DNA of 34,249 nucleotides from an uncultured Clostridia bacterium (GTDB lineage: Bacteria; Bacillota; Clostridia; Christensenellales; CAG-314). Below are positions 15,230 to 23,182 of this stretch, in pieces. Under the pieces are notes generated by a model, which worked only from the letters and a program-made list of their open reading frames with translations, did no database searches and was not told the origin of the DNA. The number at the start of each line of letters is the position of its first letter. The stretch's first letter is position 1. A program made the position numbers and the translations under genes. Where the stretch lies: contig CANQGD010000017.1 of NCBI GenBank assembly GCA_947601445.1, forward strand, positions 1-34,249, in the 5' to 3' direction.

Positions 15230-17226
15230 TAGCTTTCAACGAAAAATTTCATTTATCCGACAATTTTTTTTGCAGCGACAAATCATTGACGCATCGAGCG
15301 TTTATTCTTGCCGCCATTGCCGACGGAGAATGTCGTTTGGAAAACGTCACTTTTTCCCGCGATATTTGTTCAACCGTCAATGCGTTGCGTGTTTTGGGTG
15401 CAAAAATTCGCATTGAAGGCAGTTGTGCAACCGTCACGCCGATAGTAAAACCGCCTTTGAACGAGGTGACATTGGATTGCGGCAACAGCGGAACAACGGC
15501 GCGATTGCTTGCAGGATTGGTCGCGGGTTTGGGTGTAAAAGCGCGCTTCGTGGGAGATGAAAGTTTGTCTGCCCGCCCAATGAAAGCCGTGGTTGAGTTT
15601 CTGCGAGCGCTCGGTGCCGACATATCTTTACAACAAGGTTGTTTGTTTGTGTGTCGCGGCGGAGTTCTTACGGGAAAAAACCTGTATGCCGAAGTAAGTT
15701 CCGCCCAAGTAAAAAGTGCTGTTGTGCTTGCGGGACTTTTTGCAAAAGGAATAACGCGGTATGCGGAAAAGTTGTCTACGCGCAATCACACGGAAATTAT
15801 GCTTGCAAATTTCGGCGCCAAGGTATCAACCTTTTGCGAAAACGGGCGCAGCGTTGTGACGGTGGAGCAAAGCCGTCCGCACTCTTTTTGTATCAAGTTG
15901 CCGCGCGATCCGTCCGCCGTGGCATATTCGGTTGCGTTGGCATTGTTAAAAGAACAAAACGTCACTTTTACCGATGTGTTGCTCAATCCCGCGCGCTTGG
16001 GATTCTACGATGTTTTGCGACAAAGCGGCGCCAAAATATCCTATACCGATCTGCACACCGTCGCAGGCGAGCCGGTTGGAAATATTGTGGTGCAGCGCAG
16101 TCGCTTAACGCCCTTTTTCGCGTCGGAGCAGGATTCCGTCAATGGTATCGACGAATTGCCTTTGTTGGCTGCAATGGCGCTGTTTGTGGCGGGAGAACAC
16201 CGATTTGAAGGGGTGGCGGCGCTAAGATACAAGGAATGCGACCGAATAGAGGCAATCGCGGATATTATATGTGTGTGCGGACAAACGTACAGCTATGACG
16301 GCAACTCTCTTACCGTCCGTTCAAACGGTATTGTTCCGTTGAACAGACGGTTCAGAACATTCGGCGATCACCGTATCGCAATGTGCTGCGCCGTGCTGTC
16401 CGTTGCCGTCGGTCGCGGATGTATTGACGGCGCGCCGTTCGATGTTTCCGACCCGAATTTTTTGCAGTCTTTGGGTATCAGTCCCCTCAAATTGGGACTT
16501 ATAGGTTCGGACATAAAACAAAGCGTATCACCGCGCCTGCATACATATCTGGCTATGTGTGCGGGGGTGTGTTGCAGTTACGATATTATACAGTTAAGTC
16601 GCGACGTTTCGGACGACGAGCTTTTGCGGATTATCGACAAATACGACGGTCTCAATATAACTATGCCCTTCAAAACGCGCGTTGCGCAACTGTTGCATTC
16701 CGAAATTCCGGCTGTCAACACTGTAGGTAAAAATATTGTACCACAATCCACCGACGGTTACGGTTTGATACATCCTTTGCAAAAAGGCGGTGTGGATTTT
16801 GTCGGGCAACCCATGTGGATAGTGGGCGCGGGCGGTGCAGCCGAATCGTGCGTGAGAGAATTGTCGAAATACGGCTGTAAAATGCAGATTATCAACAGAA
16901 CCGAGTCGCATGCCGAGGCGCTGCGCAACAAGTACGATTTACCGCGGCAAGTATCTGATCCGATGGGTGTACTTACGTTTATCCCCGCGTGTCAATTCGA
17001 GCGTGAGTTGATATTGCCCGAAAGTTGCAAGTTTGTGTTAATTGCCGCATATATGGGCAGCAGTAACATCCGTCTTCAAGCCGAAAAGCGCGGGTTGACC
17101 GTTGTGGACGGTTTGGAAATGAATTACTATCAAGGCACGGTAGGGTTTTCTTTGTGGACAGACACGCCCGTACAGGATAATTACGAAGATTATCTGAAAT
17201 ACATTGAAGAATTTGATTATATTTGA
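15226..17226 (+). CDS. aroA-aroE: EPSP synthase-shikimate dehydrogenase fusion (AroA-AroE)
   Basis: A 666-residue bifunctional protein in one uninterrupted frame. Residues 1-420 are EPSP synthase: SDKSLTHRAF, CGNSGTTARLL, GDESLSARPM, RDPSAVAYSVA, RYKECDRIEAI and FGDHRIAM are all present. Residues 421-666 are shikimate dehydrogenase: SVSPRLH at the shikimate site, NITMPFK with the catalytic Lys, STDGYG, the nucleotide-binding GAGGAAES, and NRT for NADP preference. The two halves catalyse the dehydroshikimate to shikimate step and the shikimate-3-phosphate to EPSP step; the kinase between them is the separate aroK. The EPSP half is of normal length and the dehydrogenase half slightly short (about 246 residues). 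Fusion of these two enzymes outside the fungal AROM protein is unusual to my knowledge. Confidence 0.93.
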   Translation: MIAFNEKFHLSDNFFCSDKSLTHRAFILAAIADGECRLENVTFSRDICSTVNALRVLGAKIRIEGSCATVTPIVKPPLNEVTLDCGNSGTTARLLAGLVAGLGVKARFVGDESLSARPMKAVVEFLRALGADISLQQGCLFVCRGGVLTGKNLYAEVSSAQVKSAVVLAGLFAKGITRYAEKLSTRNHTEIMLANFGAKVSTFCENGRSVVTVEQSRPHSFCIKLPRDPSAVAYSVALALLKEQNVTFTDVLLNPARLGFYDVLRQSGAKISYTDLHTVAGEPVGNIVVQRSRLTPFFASEQDSVNGIDELPLLAAMALFVAGEHRFEGVAALRYKECDRIEAIADIICVCGQTYSYDGNSLTVRSNGIVPLNRRFRTFGDHRIAMCCAVLSVAVGRGCIDGAPFDVSDPNFLQSLGISPLKLGLIGSDIKQSVSPRLHTYLAMCAGVCCSYDIIQLSRDVSDDELLRIIDKYDGLNITMPFKTRVAQLLHSEIPAVNTVGKNIVPQSTDGYGLIHPLQKGGVDFVGQPMWIVGAGGAAESCVRELSKYGCKMQIINRTESHAEALRNKYDLPRQVSDPMGVLTFIPACQFERELILPESCKFVLIAAYMGSSNIRLQAEKRGLTVVDGLEMNYYQGTVGFSLWTDTPVQDNYEDYLKYIEEFDYI

Positions 17227-17235
17227 GGAAACGAA

Positions 17236-17676
17236 ATGAGAATACTACTGCTTAACGGGGTCAACCTCAATATGTTGGGTAAGCGCAACCCCGAATTTTA
17301 CGGTTATTTTACGCTCGAAGAATTGGAACGGCAGGTAACCGTATATGCCGAAAAGAAAGGCGTACTGATTTATTGCCGTCACAGTAATTGCGAAGGAGAA
17401 TTGGCGGATATTTTGCAGCAGACAGACTGCGATGCCGTTATTTTCAACGCCGGAGCGTACAGTCATTACAGTTATGCGTTGAGAGATTGTATAGAGTGTC
17501 TCGGTGTACCCGTCGCGGAAGTGCATCTGTCTGACATTGAAAAACGAGAATCTTTCAGACATACGGATGTGCTGACAGATGTATGCGTTGCGCGTTTTAT
17601 GGGAAAAGGATTGCAAAGTTATTTCGATGCAGTTGATTATTTGTTGAGTATCGACGGTTCCAAACATGAGGGCTAA
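17236..17676 (+). CDS. aroQ: 3-Dehydroquinate dehydratase, type II
   Basis: A 146-residue type II dehydroquinase, dehydrating 3-dehydroquinate to 3-dehydroshikimate and normally a dodecamer. LNGVNLNMLGKRNPEFYG holds the catalytic Tyr on its mobile loop. NAGAYSHYSYALRD carries the Asn and His of the active site. AEVHLSDIEKRESFRH is the substrate-phosphate-free pocket typical of the family. A GAGGAAA site lies just before the ATG, ten bases after the fusion gene. Normal length, all key residues present. Confidence 0.94.
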   Translation: MRILLLNGVNLNMLGKRNPEFYGYFTLEELERQVTVYAEKKGVLIYCRHSNCEGELADILQQTDCDAVIFNAGAYSHYSYALRDCIECLGVPVAEVHLSDIEKRESFRHTDVLTDVCVARFMGKGLQSYFDAVDYLLSIDGSKHEG

Positions 17677-18195
17677 ATGAATAACATCATTCTCATCGGA
17701 TTTGCCGCAACCGGCAAGTCGACCGTAGGAGCATTACTTGCGCGCAAAATGTGCAAGCAATTTGCAGATACGGATAGCTTAATAGAATGTGAAATGTCGA
17801 TGTCTGTTTCTCAAATATTCGAAAAGTTCGGGCAACAATATTTTCGCGATAAGGAAAGCGCAGTATTGTTTCGTTTGAAACAAACGGACAACTCCGTCAT
17901 TTCCTGCGGCGGCGGAAGCGTGTTGTCTCCTTTCTTTACGGATTTTGCTGCAACGGGTACGGTAGTATGGTTGCGAGCGTCGGTGGACGCGGTGCAAAAC
18001 AGAATGAATGGCGGCAGACCATTATTCGACGGTTTGTCGCGCGATCAATTACAAAATCATATTCGCAGTCGCGAGCAATTGTATAAGATATTTTCCGACA
18101 TTGTTATCGACACCGACGATAAGACCCCCGAACAAGTTGCGGAACAAATTTATTTACTGCTGCAAAAGTTTACGACGGAAAATTTGTTGAAATAA
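17677..18195 (+). CDS. aroK: Shikimate kinase
   Basis: A 172-residue shikimate kinase, phosphorylating shikimate at O3 with ATP. The P-loop GFAATGKSTVG is at residues 8-18, FADTD has the shikimate-binding Asp, FRDKES has the conserved Arg and Glu, SCGGGSVL is the glycine-rich loop and GGRPLF carries the lid Arg. The ATG follows the aroQ stop directly, with GAGGG at the end of aroQ as binding site. It is the last gene before a terminator. Together with the preceding genes it completes the path from DAHP to chorismate; no DAHP synthase is in this window. Confidence 0.94.
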   Translation: MNNIILIGFAATGKSTVGALLARKMCKQFADTDSLIECEMSMSVSQIFEKFGQQYFRDKESAVLFRLKQTDNSVISCGGGSVLSPFFTDFAATGTVVWLRASVDAVQNRMNGGRPLFDGLSRDQLQNHIRSREQLYKIFSDIVIDTDDKTPEQVAEQIYLLLQKFTTENLLK

Positions 18196-18307
18196 ATTTA
18201 AGTCGTATTTCATTTTCAACATACTCGCCGAATAAGGGCAAGTGAAAATTAAAAACTAATGGAAAAATATCTTGGGTATTAAGACTTTAATGGAACTTTA
18301 TCAAAAT

Positions 18308-18344
18308 AAAAGAGGCTGACGCAATTGTTTGCGCCAGCCTCTTT
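18308..18344. terminator. Bidirectional terminator between aroK and the large surface protein
   Basis: A long stem (from about 18308 to 18344, one mismatch) with a short AT loop; A-rich before and T-rich after, so it can work both ways. The 170-base gap it sits in has no other feature I can support. Confidence 0.85.
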
Positions 18345-18366
18345 GTTTAGCTTGTAATATTATTTT

Positions 18367-21153
18367 TTAAGCGGCTTTCTTTTGATTTTTTCTGTTTTTG
18401 AACATTTTAACGACTACCACAACGAGCAGTGCCGCAACCAAAGCTATACTGGAAACAACCGATAGCAACAGTCCCCAATCCACGGGGTTCTTTTCTTCGG
18501 CGGGTTCTTCTTCGTTTCCGTCGTCTTCGGGAGTTTCGGGAATTGTAAGCATGGTGTTCCAAGCTTCTTCGTCGGGCAAGAATTTGCTGTCAACCATCAA
18601 ACTGCTCAATACGCCGTCCTTTGCGGTTTCGCCTTCCAAATCGAGCGCACCTACTTTTACAAGCAATTCCGCTTGACTCTTGGAAAGCAGATCGGTTACG
18701 GCAAGGTTTTTATCGTTTACTTTGTAGCTGCTCATAGACCAATTGACAATGTATTTTTCCGCTTCTTCGCCTTCTTGGAGATCGGTATCTTCGCTCATAG
18801 AGTAGCTGCCGAGGGTGATCAATTGTACTTGATCGAAATACACATTGCCCATACTCAACGTTTTACCGTCAATGCTGCCGTTAAACAATGCGACGCGTAC
18901 CGTCTGAGTGCTGTCGCCCGTTATCATTACAATATATTGACGAGTCCAGCCGTTGCCCAATTCACTGCTTGCATAAGCTTGTCCCAAACTGTTTTCGTTT
19001 TCCGTCAAGCTTTTGCCTGTTGCGATCAAGCGTTCGCTTCTTTCGAGAGAAGTGTCCGTATTGAGCAGATAGAAGTAGGGATGAGTACCTTCATTTGCCT
19101 TTACCAGCGCCGACATTACGTAAATTGTTCTTGCCGAAAGAGTTATATCTCCCGAGTAGTAACCGAAGCTGGTGGCAACGTTGTTCTTTATCAAGAGAAC
19201 GTTCTTTTGTTCGTCGTCAAGATTGTCGTCTTTACCTTCTCCTGCGTTTTTGTAAGAGACGTATTGATCAAATCCGCGTTCAACCTGACTGCCGACAACA
19301 TCTTCGGCAAGTCTGTTTATGCCGTTAATTTCATCGTTGCCTTTTCCGTCACGGTAGAGCATATTGTCTCCCGCAAATACAGCCGTCCAACCGGAGGGTT
19401 GCTTGGCGGTGTTGTTGAGAGATGAAAAGCTGCCGTTCGAAACGCTTGTCGTTGCCGATTCGCCGATGAGGTCCAACTTCTTTGAATAGGTGTTGCCGGA
19501 AGCGTTGTTGTAATCTTTCGAAGAAATATTTTCGTAAGCGGGTTTGGTTATATACAAGGTACCGCTCGGGAACAGTTTGTTTCCCGTTTCAAGTTCGGAA
19601 TACGTTCCGTCCTTGTTGCCCAAAGTGACAAGAATACTGATTTCACGTTCTACCGCAGCCGGTTTGATGTAAATATCGTACTTAATAAAACCGCAGTTAG
19701 AATCGGTATCTATTTCCTGATTGCTCACCTGAGCCGTCCAACTTCCGTTATCGAGGTCTTCCCATTCGTCTTCGCCCTCGGCGGCGTTATCGTTGTGAGA
19801 TTGAACGTATATGTTTAATTTCGCGACTTTATTGCCGGAAGTTTGATCCACTCTCGCCCAGAAGCTGATATGATGGTGATCCTTTTGCCACAGACTGTAC
19901 AGCGTAACGATACCGCCGTGCGCTCCCTTGACGGATGTTGCTATATCGGAATCGGTCACATTCAGTCTGAATCCGATAGGTTTGTCAACGGAAGTGCCGT
20001 TGTGTCCGATTTTGTAAATCTCGAATCCTGTGGGAACGTCGTGTCTCGGGTCCGTTTCCTCGTCCTCTTTCTCGGCGTCCTTGTAGAAGTCGTCTCTGTT
20101 GGTAAACGGAGAGTATCCTCCTTCACTGTCGGCAAATTCTTTTGCGTCGGTATAGGTGGTTACGTCCGCTTCCGTTTTACCTTCCAACAAATCCCAATTG
20201 AGATATTTGCTTTCGTCCTCTATATCTTCGTTTTCTATAACCTTGAAAGCGGTGCTGTTGGAAGCGCCTTCTGCGTCTACCGTTTCACGGTAGTCGTTTG
20301 CGGTTACTTCTTCGTAGGTAATGTCATCGACAAACAGAACGCCTTCGGCAGTGATGGGCTGTCCGTCAATAAGGTTCAAGCCTTCCTCGCCGCTGTACAC
20401 ATTTCCCAATCCGACGCTCAAACGGATGTATTTTGTGCCGGTGTCGCGATTGAAAATATAGAATGTAAGCTCTTGCCAATCATTTTGATTTGCAACATTG
20501 AAGTTGTAGGCATACCAGTTTTCCGCCAATGCGGATACGGTGGATTTTTGCAACATTATCACAGCGTTGCCACGCGTGATCTGTTCGGTGTTTAAGTGTA
20601 CCGTAATTTTTACCGATTTGCCGCTGGATACGCTGAAACTGTCGGACAAAATGCTTGCCGTAGTAGCTTCCTTTGTTGCAATCATGTAAACGTTGTCGTC
20701 TTCCGATTCGCTATCGGGTTTGCCGGGATTCTTTCCGATTTCGATACCCTCTGCCGCGAGATCTTCGATGACGGTATTCCAAGTGTCTCCGTCCCCTTCC
20801 GTTGTTGTGGTTACAATTCCCATAACGGATTTTTCGTTGGTGGATAACGTCTCGAAACCGTGCGAACTTCCGCTCACCGCTTCATATCCGTATCTGGACC
20901 AGTTTTGCGCCGTTTTGGGATAAGCGGTGTCATCCGAACCGGTGTAATAGAAGTCGCCGTTGCGAATTGTCAACGAAGAACTTCCCGAACTGCTCGAATT
21001 GTTGTCGGATGGAGTGTTTTGTGCAGGTTTGAGTATCAGAGCCAACGCAACGGACAAGATTATCACCGCAACCAAAATGATGGCGGTTATGATAATCGCT
21101 CTGCGCGTATTCTCCGATAACGGTTGTACTGCTGTTTTAGATTTCTTGCTCAT
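18367..21153 (-). CDS. Large membrane-anchored extracellular protein, unknown function
   Basis: A 928-residue protein with a membrane segment at about residues 18-41, a Ser-rich linker, a long acidic extracellular region and a second membrane segment (about 892-915) followed by a basic tail. The extracellular part has three or more beta-rich blocks. Segments such as NGDFYYTG and NGSFSSLNNTAKQPSGW followed by tracts on joint or grouped structures resemble galactose-binding-like or carbohydrate-binding modules. That resemblance is weak. There is no LPXTG motif. The start at 21153 is chosen because the TM helix follows naturally and the promoter lies at 21221; the upstream in-frame codons are discounted. 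AAGG is 13 bases upstream, so binding-site support is weak. I do not recognise a named family. Monocistronic, ended by the shared terminator. Confidence 0.75.
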   Translation of the reverse strand: MSKKSKTAVQPLSENTRRAIIITAIILVAVIILSVALALILKPAQNTPSDNNSSSSGSSSLTIRNGDFYYTGSDDTAYPKTAQNWSRYGYEAVSGSSHGFETLSTNEKSVMGIVTTTTEGDGDTWNTVIEDLAAEGIEIGKNPGKPDSESEDDNVYMIATKEATTASILSDSFSVSSGKSVKITVHLNTEQITRGNAVIMLQKSTVSALAENWYAYNFNVANQNDWQELTFYIFNRDTGTKYIRLSVGLGNVYSGEEGLNLIDGQPITAEGVLFVDDITYEEVTANDYRETVDAEGASNSTAFKVIENEDIEDESKYLNWDLLEGKTEADVTTYTDAKEFADSEGGYSPFTNRDDFYKDAEKEDEETDPRHDVPTGFEIYKIGHNGTSVDKPIGFRLNVTDSDIATSVKGAHGGIVTLYSLWQKDHHHISFWARVDQTSGNKVAKLNIYVQSHNDNAAEGEDEWEDLDNGSWTAQVSNQEIDTDSNCGFIKYDIYIKPAAVEREISILVTLGNKDGTYSELETGNKLFPSGTLYITKPAYENISSKDYNNASGNTYSKKLDLIGESATTSVSNGSFSSLNNTAKQPSGWTAVFAGDNMLYRDGKGNDEINGINRLAEDVVGSQVERGFDQYVSYKNAGEGKDDNLDDEQKNVLLIKNNVATSFGYYSGDITLSARTIYVMSALVKANEGTHPYFYLLNTDTSLERSERLIATGKSLTENENSLGQAYASSELGNGWTRQYIVMITGDSTQTVRVALFNGSIDGKTLSMGNVYFDQVQLITLGSYSMSEDTDLQEGEEAEKYIVNWSMSSYKVNDKNLAVTDLLSKSQAELLVKVGALDLEGETAKDGVLSSLMVDSKFLPDEEAWNTMLTIPETPEDDGNEEEPAEEKNPVDWGLLLSVVSSIALVAALLVVVVVKMFKNRKNQKKAA

Positions 21154-21220
21154 AGTTGTTTCAATACCTTTTTCCAAAAGTTTTTGTGTATTTCGGATTC
21201 CCGAATACATACGTGCTATT

Positions 21221-21249
21221 ATTTTAATACAAACTAAGATAAAAATCAA
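21221..21249 (-). promoter_or_regulatory. Promoter of the large surface protein
   Basis: On the minus strand: TTGATT (21244-21249), a 17-base spacer, TAAAAT (21221-21226), giving a leader of about 60 bases. An imperfect inverted repeat (about 21187-21210) lies at the start of that leader. Confidence 0.5.
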
Positions 21250-21287
21250 TCAAATAAACACAATCAAAATAAATTAGGACGAAAAAA

Positions 21288-21653
21288 ATGAATTTAACGG
21301 CAAAAAACAAGTGTATTTTGGCGGCATTTTCCGCCACGGCGGGTTTTGTCAACGGTTTTTTGGGCGGCGGCGGAGGCGTTATCATTGTGGCGCTGCTGCT
21401 TGCCGTAATAAAACTGCATCAGAAATATGCCCAAGCTACCGCTCTTTTGGTGGTTTTGCCGCTTACGGCAGTGAGTGCGGCGGTGTATTTGTGGAAGGGC
21501 AGCGTTGATTGGATTCCCACTCTTTGGGCGACTCTCGGCGTAGTTGTAGGCGGTGCGGCGGGAGCGTTGTTGCTGAGCAAACTCAAAGGCAACGTTGCGA
21601 AAATTATTTTTGCATTGGTGTTGATAGCCGGCGGCGTCAAGATGTTTTTTTAG
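21288..21653 (+). CDS. TauE/SafE permease, first half
   Basis: A 121-residue membrane protein with about four helices and the glycine-rich signature GFLGGGGGVIIVALLL near its start. This is the N-terminal half of a TauE/SafE (DUF81) transporter, a family that exports sulfite, sulfoacetate and related anions and normally has about 250 residues and eight helices. It ends in TAG; nine bases later, in the same reading frame, the second half begins. AGGA lies nine bases before the ATG. Probably works as a heterodimer with the next gene. The substrate cannot be told. Confidence 0.82.
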   Translation: MNLTAKNKCILAAFSATAGFVNGFLGGGGGVIIVALLLAVIKLHQKYAQATALLVVLPLTAVSAAVYLWKGSVDWIPTLWATLGVVVGGAAGALLLSKLKGNVAKIIFALVLIAGGVKMFF

Positions 21654-21662
21654 GAGGAGCTC

Positions 21663-22076
21663 ATGCAGGTTTTTTTGTTGATATTGTTCGGATTTATCGC
21701 CGGGATTTTCGGCGGAATGGGTATGGGCGGCGGTACGGTATTGGTTCCGCTTTTGTCCTTTCTCGATCTTCCGCAAAAAACCATACAAGCCATCAATCTG
21801 ATCGGTTTTTTACCGATGTGTTGCGTAGCGCTTGTTTTCCACGCCAAAAACAAACTTTTGAAACCTGTCGGTATCGGGTGGCTTATTGTTCCCGCTTTGG
21901 CGCTTGCGGTTGTCGGCGCGTTGGTCGCCGATTCGGCAAGCAACGATGTGTTGAGATATTGTTTTGCCGCGTTTTTGCTTACTGTGGGCGTGTGGCAGCT
22001 GATTGTCGCGATCAAATTTGCGATTGCTCAAAAAAAGCAATCCCGTTTTGACGACAACGATACAAAACGGCAATAG
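21663..22076 (+). CDS. TauE/SafE permease, second half
   Basis: A 137-residue membrane protein with about four helices and the signature GFIAGIFGGMGMGGGTVLVPLL, homologous to the first half as expected for the two internal repeats of TauE/SafE proteins. A strong GGAGGAG site lies directly between the upstream stop and this ATG, so it is set up for independent translation. The polar C-terminal tail is cytoplasmic. Cotranscribed with the first half. Confidence 0.82.
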   Translation: MQVFLLILFGFIAGIFGGMGMGGGTVLVPLLSFLDLPQKTIQAINLIGFLPMCCVALVFHAKNKLLKPVGIGWLIVPALALAVVGALVADSASNDVLRYCFAAFLLTVGVWQLIVAIKFAIAQKKQSRFDDNDTKRQ

Positions 22077-22099
22077 AATTCGCACTTTATTTTTGATTG

Positions 22100-22123
22100 C
22101 GGCGTTTCCGTTGAGGAACGCCG
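22100..22123. other. Stem-loop after the TauE pair
   Basis: A 9-bp stem (22100-22109 with 22115-22123, one bulged T) lacks an immediate T-run, so terminator activity is doubtful. It is the only structure between the permease pair and the exonuclease promoter. Confidence 0.4.
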
Positions 22124-22188
22124 AAAAATTCCGATAAATTTTTTATTGATATTCGGCATGTTCAACCGACACAATTTTATTTTTTTCC

Positions 22189-22218
22189 TTGCAAAAACCG
22201 ACGCAGATATGGTAAAGT
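22189..22218 (+). promoter_or_regulatory. Possible promoter of the exonuclease-hexokinase operon
   Basis: TTGCAA (22189-22194), an 18-base spacer and TAAAGT (22213-22218), close to an AAGGAA ribosome binding site. The -10 box is not a strong match. Confidence 0.4.
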
Positions 22219-22237
22219 ATAAGCAAGGAATTTTTTT

Positions 22238-23182
22238 ATGAAGTATTTGGCTTTCGACATCGAGGCGGCAAACGGATACATGCTGTCAAGCGTGTGCAGC
22301 GTGGGTATTGTGATCGCCGACGAAAATTTCAATATTTTGCACCGCGAAAATATTTGGATAAATCCACGCACGAAATACAATCTCAACGGAACGCGTCCCG
22401 GCGTCGGTATCGACTTACATCTCGATAAAAAGTTGCTCAAATCCTCGCCCGATTTCAAACAAATATACGATCGTCTCAAAAATCTGCTAACCGACAGGCA
22501 ATACACAATCGTGGGACATGCGGTAGACAGCGATGTGCGTATGCTTAACAAGTCGTGCGAACGATACGGTTTGCCGAGTATCGATTTCGAATTTATTTGT
22601 TCCCAATTGTTGTATCGGTTGTACAAAGGAGAAAACGAAGTTAAAGGTTTGAGCAAAATCGCCGACGAAATAGGCGTGGAATTTTCTCAGCACAATTCGG
22701 AAGAAGATGCCTATGCCTCGATGATGACGCTAAAATATCTTGTGGAACACAGCGGACTGAGCGTAGAGGAGCTTGTGACAAAGTATCACGTTCGTCGCGG
22801 TTCCAACAACAATTTCGAATTGATCCGCCCCGTTTCATTGGAAGGGCAGATAAGCAAAAAACGCGTCACGCAGGCGGCGATAGACGGAATAAGAGAATAC
22901 GTATCGTCCGTCAAAAAAACAAACGACAAATACAAGGGTAAAGTTTTTTGTTTGGCACGTTCGTTGGAATTAAGCGGCGGCGATGAACTGTATGCCGTAC
23001 TCAGACATATTGCCGAGTGTAACGGACGTTATACCGCAAAGCTATTCAAAGGCAATTACTATGTGGCAAACGACGTATCCGTTCAAACGGACGTCATGCG
23101 GGAAAAAAAAGTTGCGGAACTCGCCGAACAGGGAGCGATAAAGGTAATTTCGATAGCGGATTTATTGGAGGACAGGTTATGA
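22238..23182 (+). CDS. DEDD-family 3'-5' exonuclease with C-terminal BRCT-like domain
   Basis: A 314-residue DnaQ/RNase-T-type exonuclease. Exo I is FDIEAANG (Asp7, Glu9), Exo II includes HAVDSDVRML, and Exo III is HNSEEDAYASM with the His and Asp of the DEDDh set. Residues about 225-314 look like a BRCT domain: KVFCLARSLELSGGDELY, then VSVQTDVMREKKVAEL, then IKVISIADLLED. This architecture occurs in clostridial DNA polymerase III epsilon-like proteins and suggests a DNA repair or proofreading nuclease, though RNA substrates are not excluded. Its stop overlaps the hexokinase ATG. Confidence 0.83.
   Translation: MKYLAFDIEAANGYMLSSVCSVGIVIADENFNILHRENIWINPRTKYNLNGTRPGVGIDLHLDKKLLKSSPDFKQIYDRLKNLLTDRQYTIVGHAVDSDVRMLNKSCERYGLPSIDFEFICSQLLYRLYKGENEVKGLSKIADEIGVEFSQHNSEEDAYASMMTLKYLVEHSGLSVEELVTKYHVRRGSNNNFELIRPVSLEGQISKKRVTQAAIDGIREYVSSVKKTNDKYKGKVFCLARSLELSGGDELYAVLRHIAECNGRYTAKLFKGNYYVANDVSVQTDVMREKKVAELAEQGAIKVISIADLLEDRL

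Noticed and set aside
18673-19425. Long plus-strand open frames (18673-19425 and 19843-20595) opposite the large surface protein
   Set aside because: They have no ribosome binding site and no recognisable domain; the minus-strand gene has membrane anchors, a promoter and a terminator. Treated as shadows.
21288-22076. Sequencing error or frameshift splitting one TauE/SafE gene
   Set aside because: The two halves are in the same frame with a plain TAG and a strong ribosome binding site between them, so a frameshift is not needed. A point mutation remains possible and is stated in the finding.
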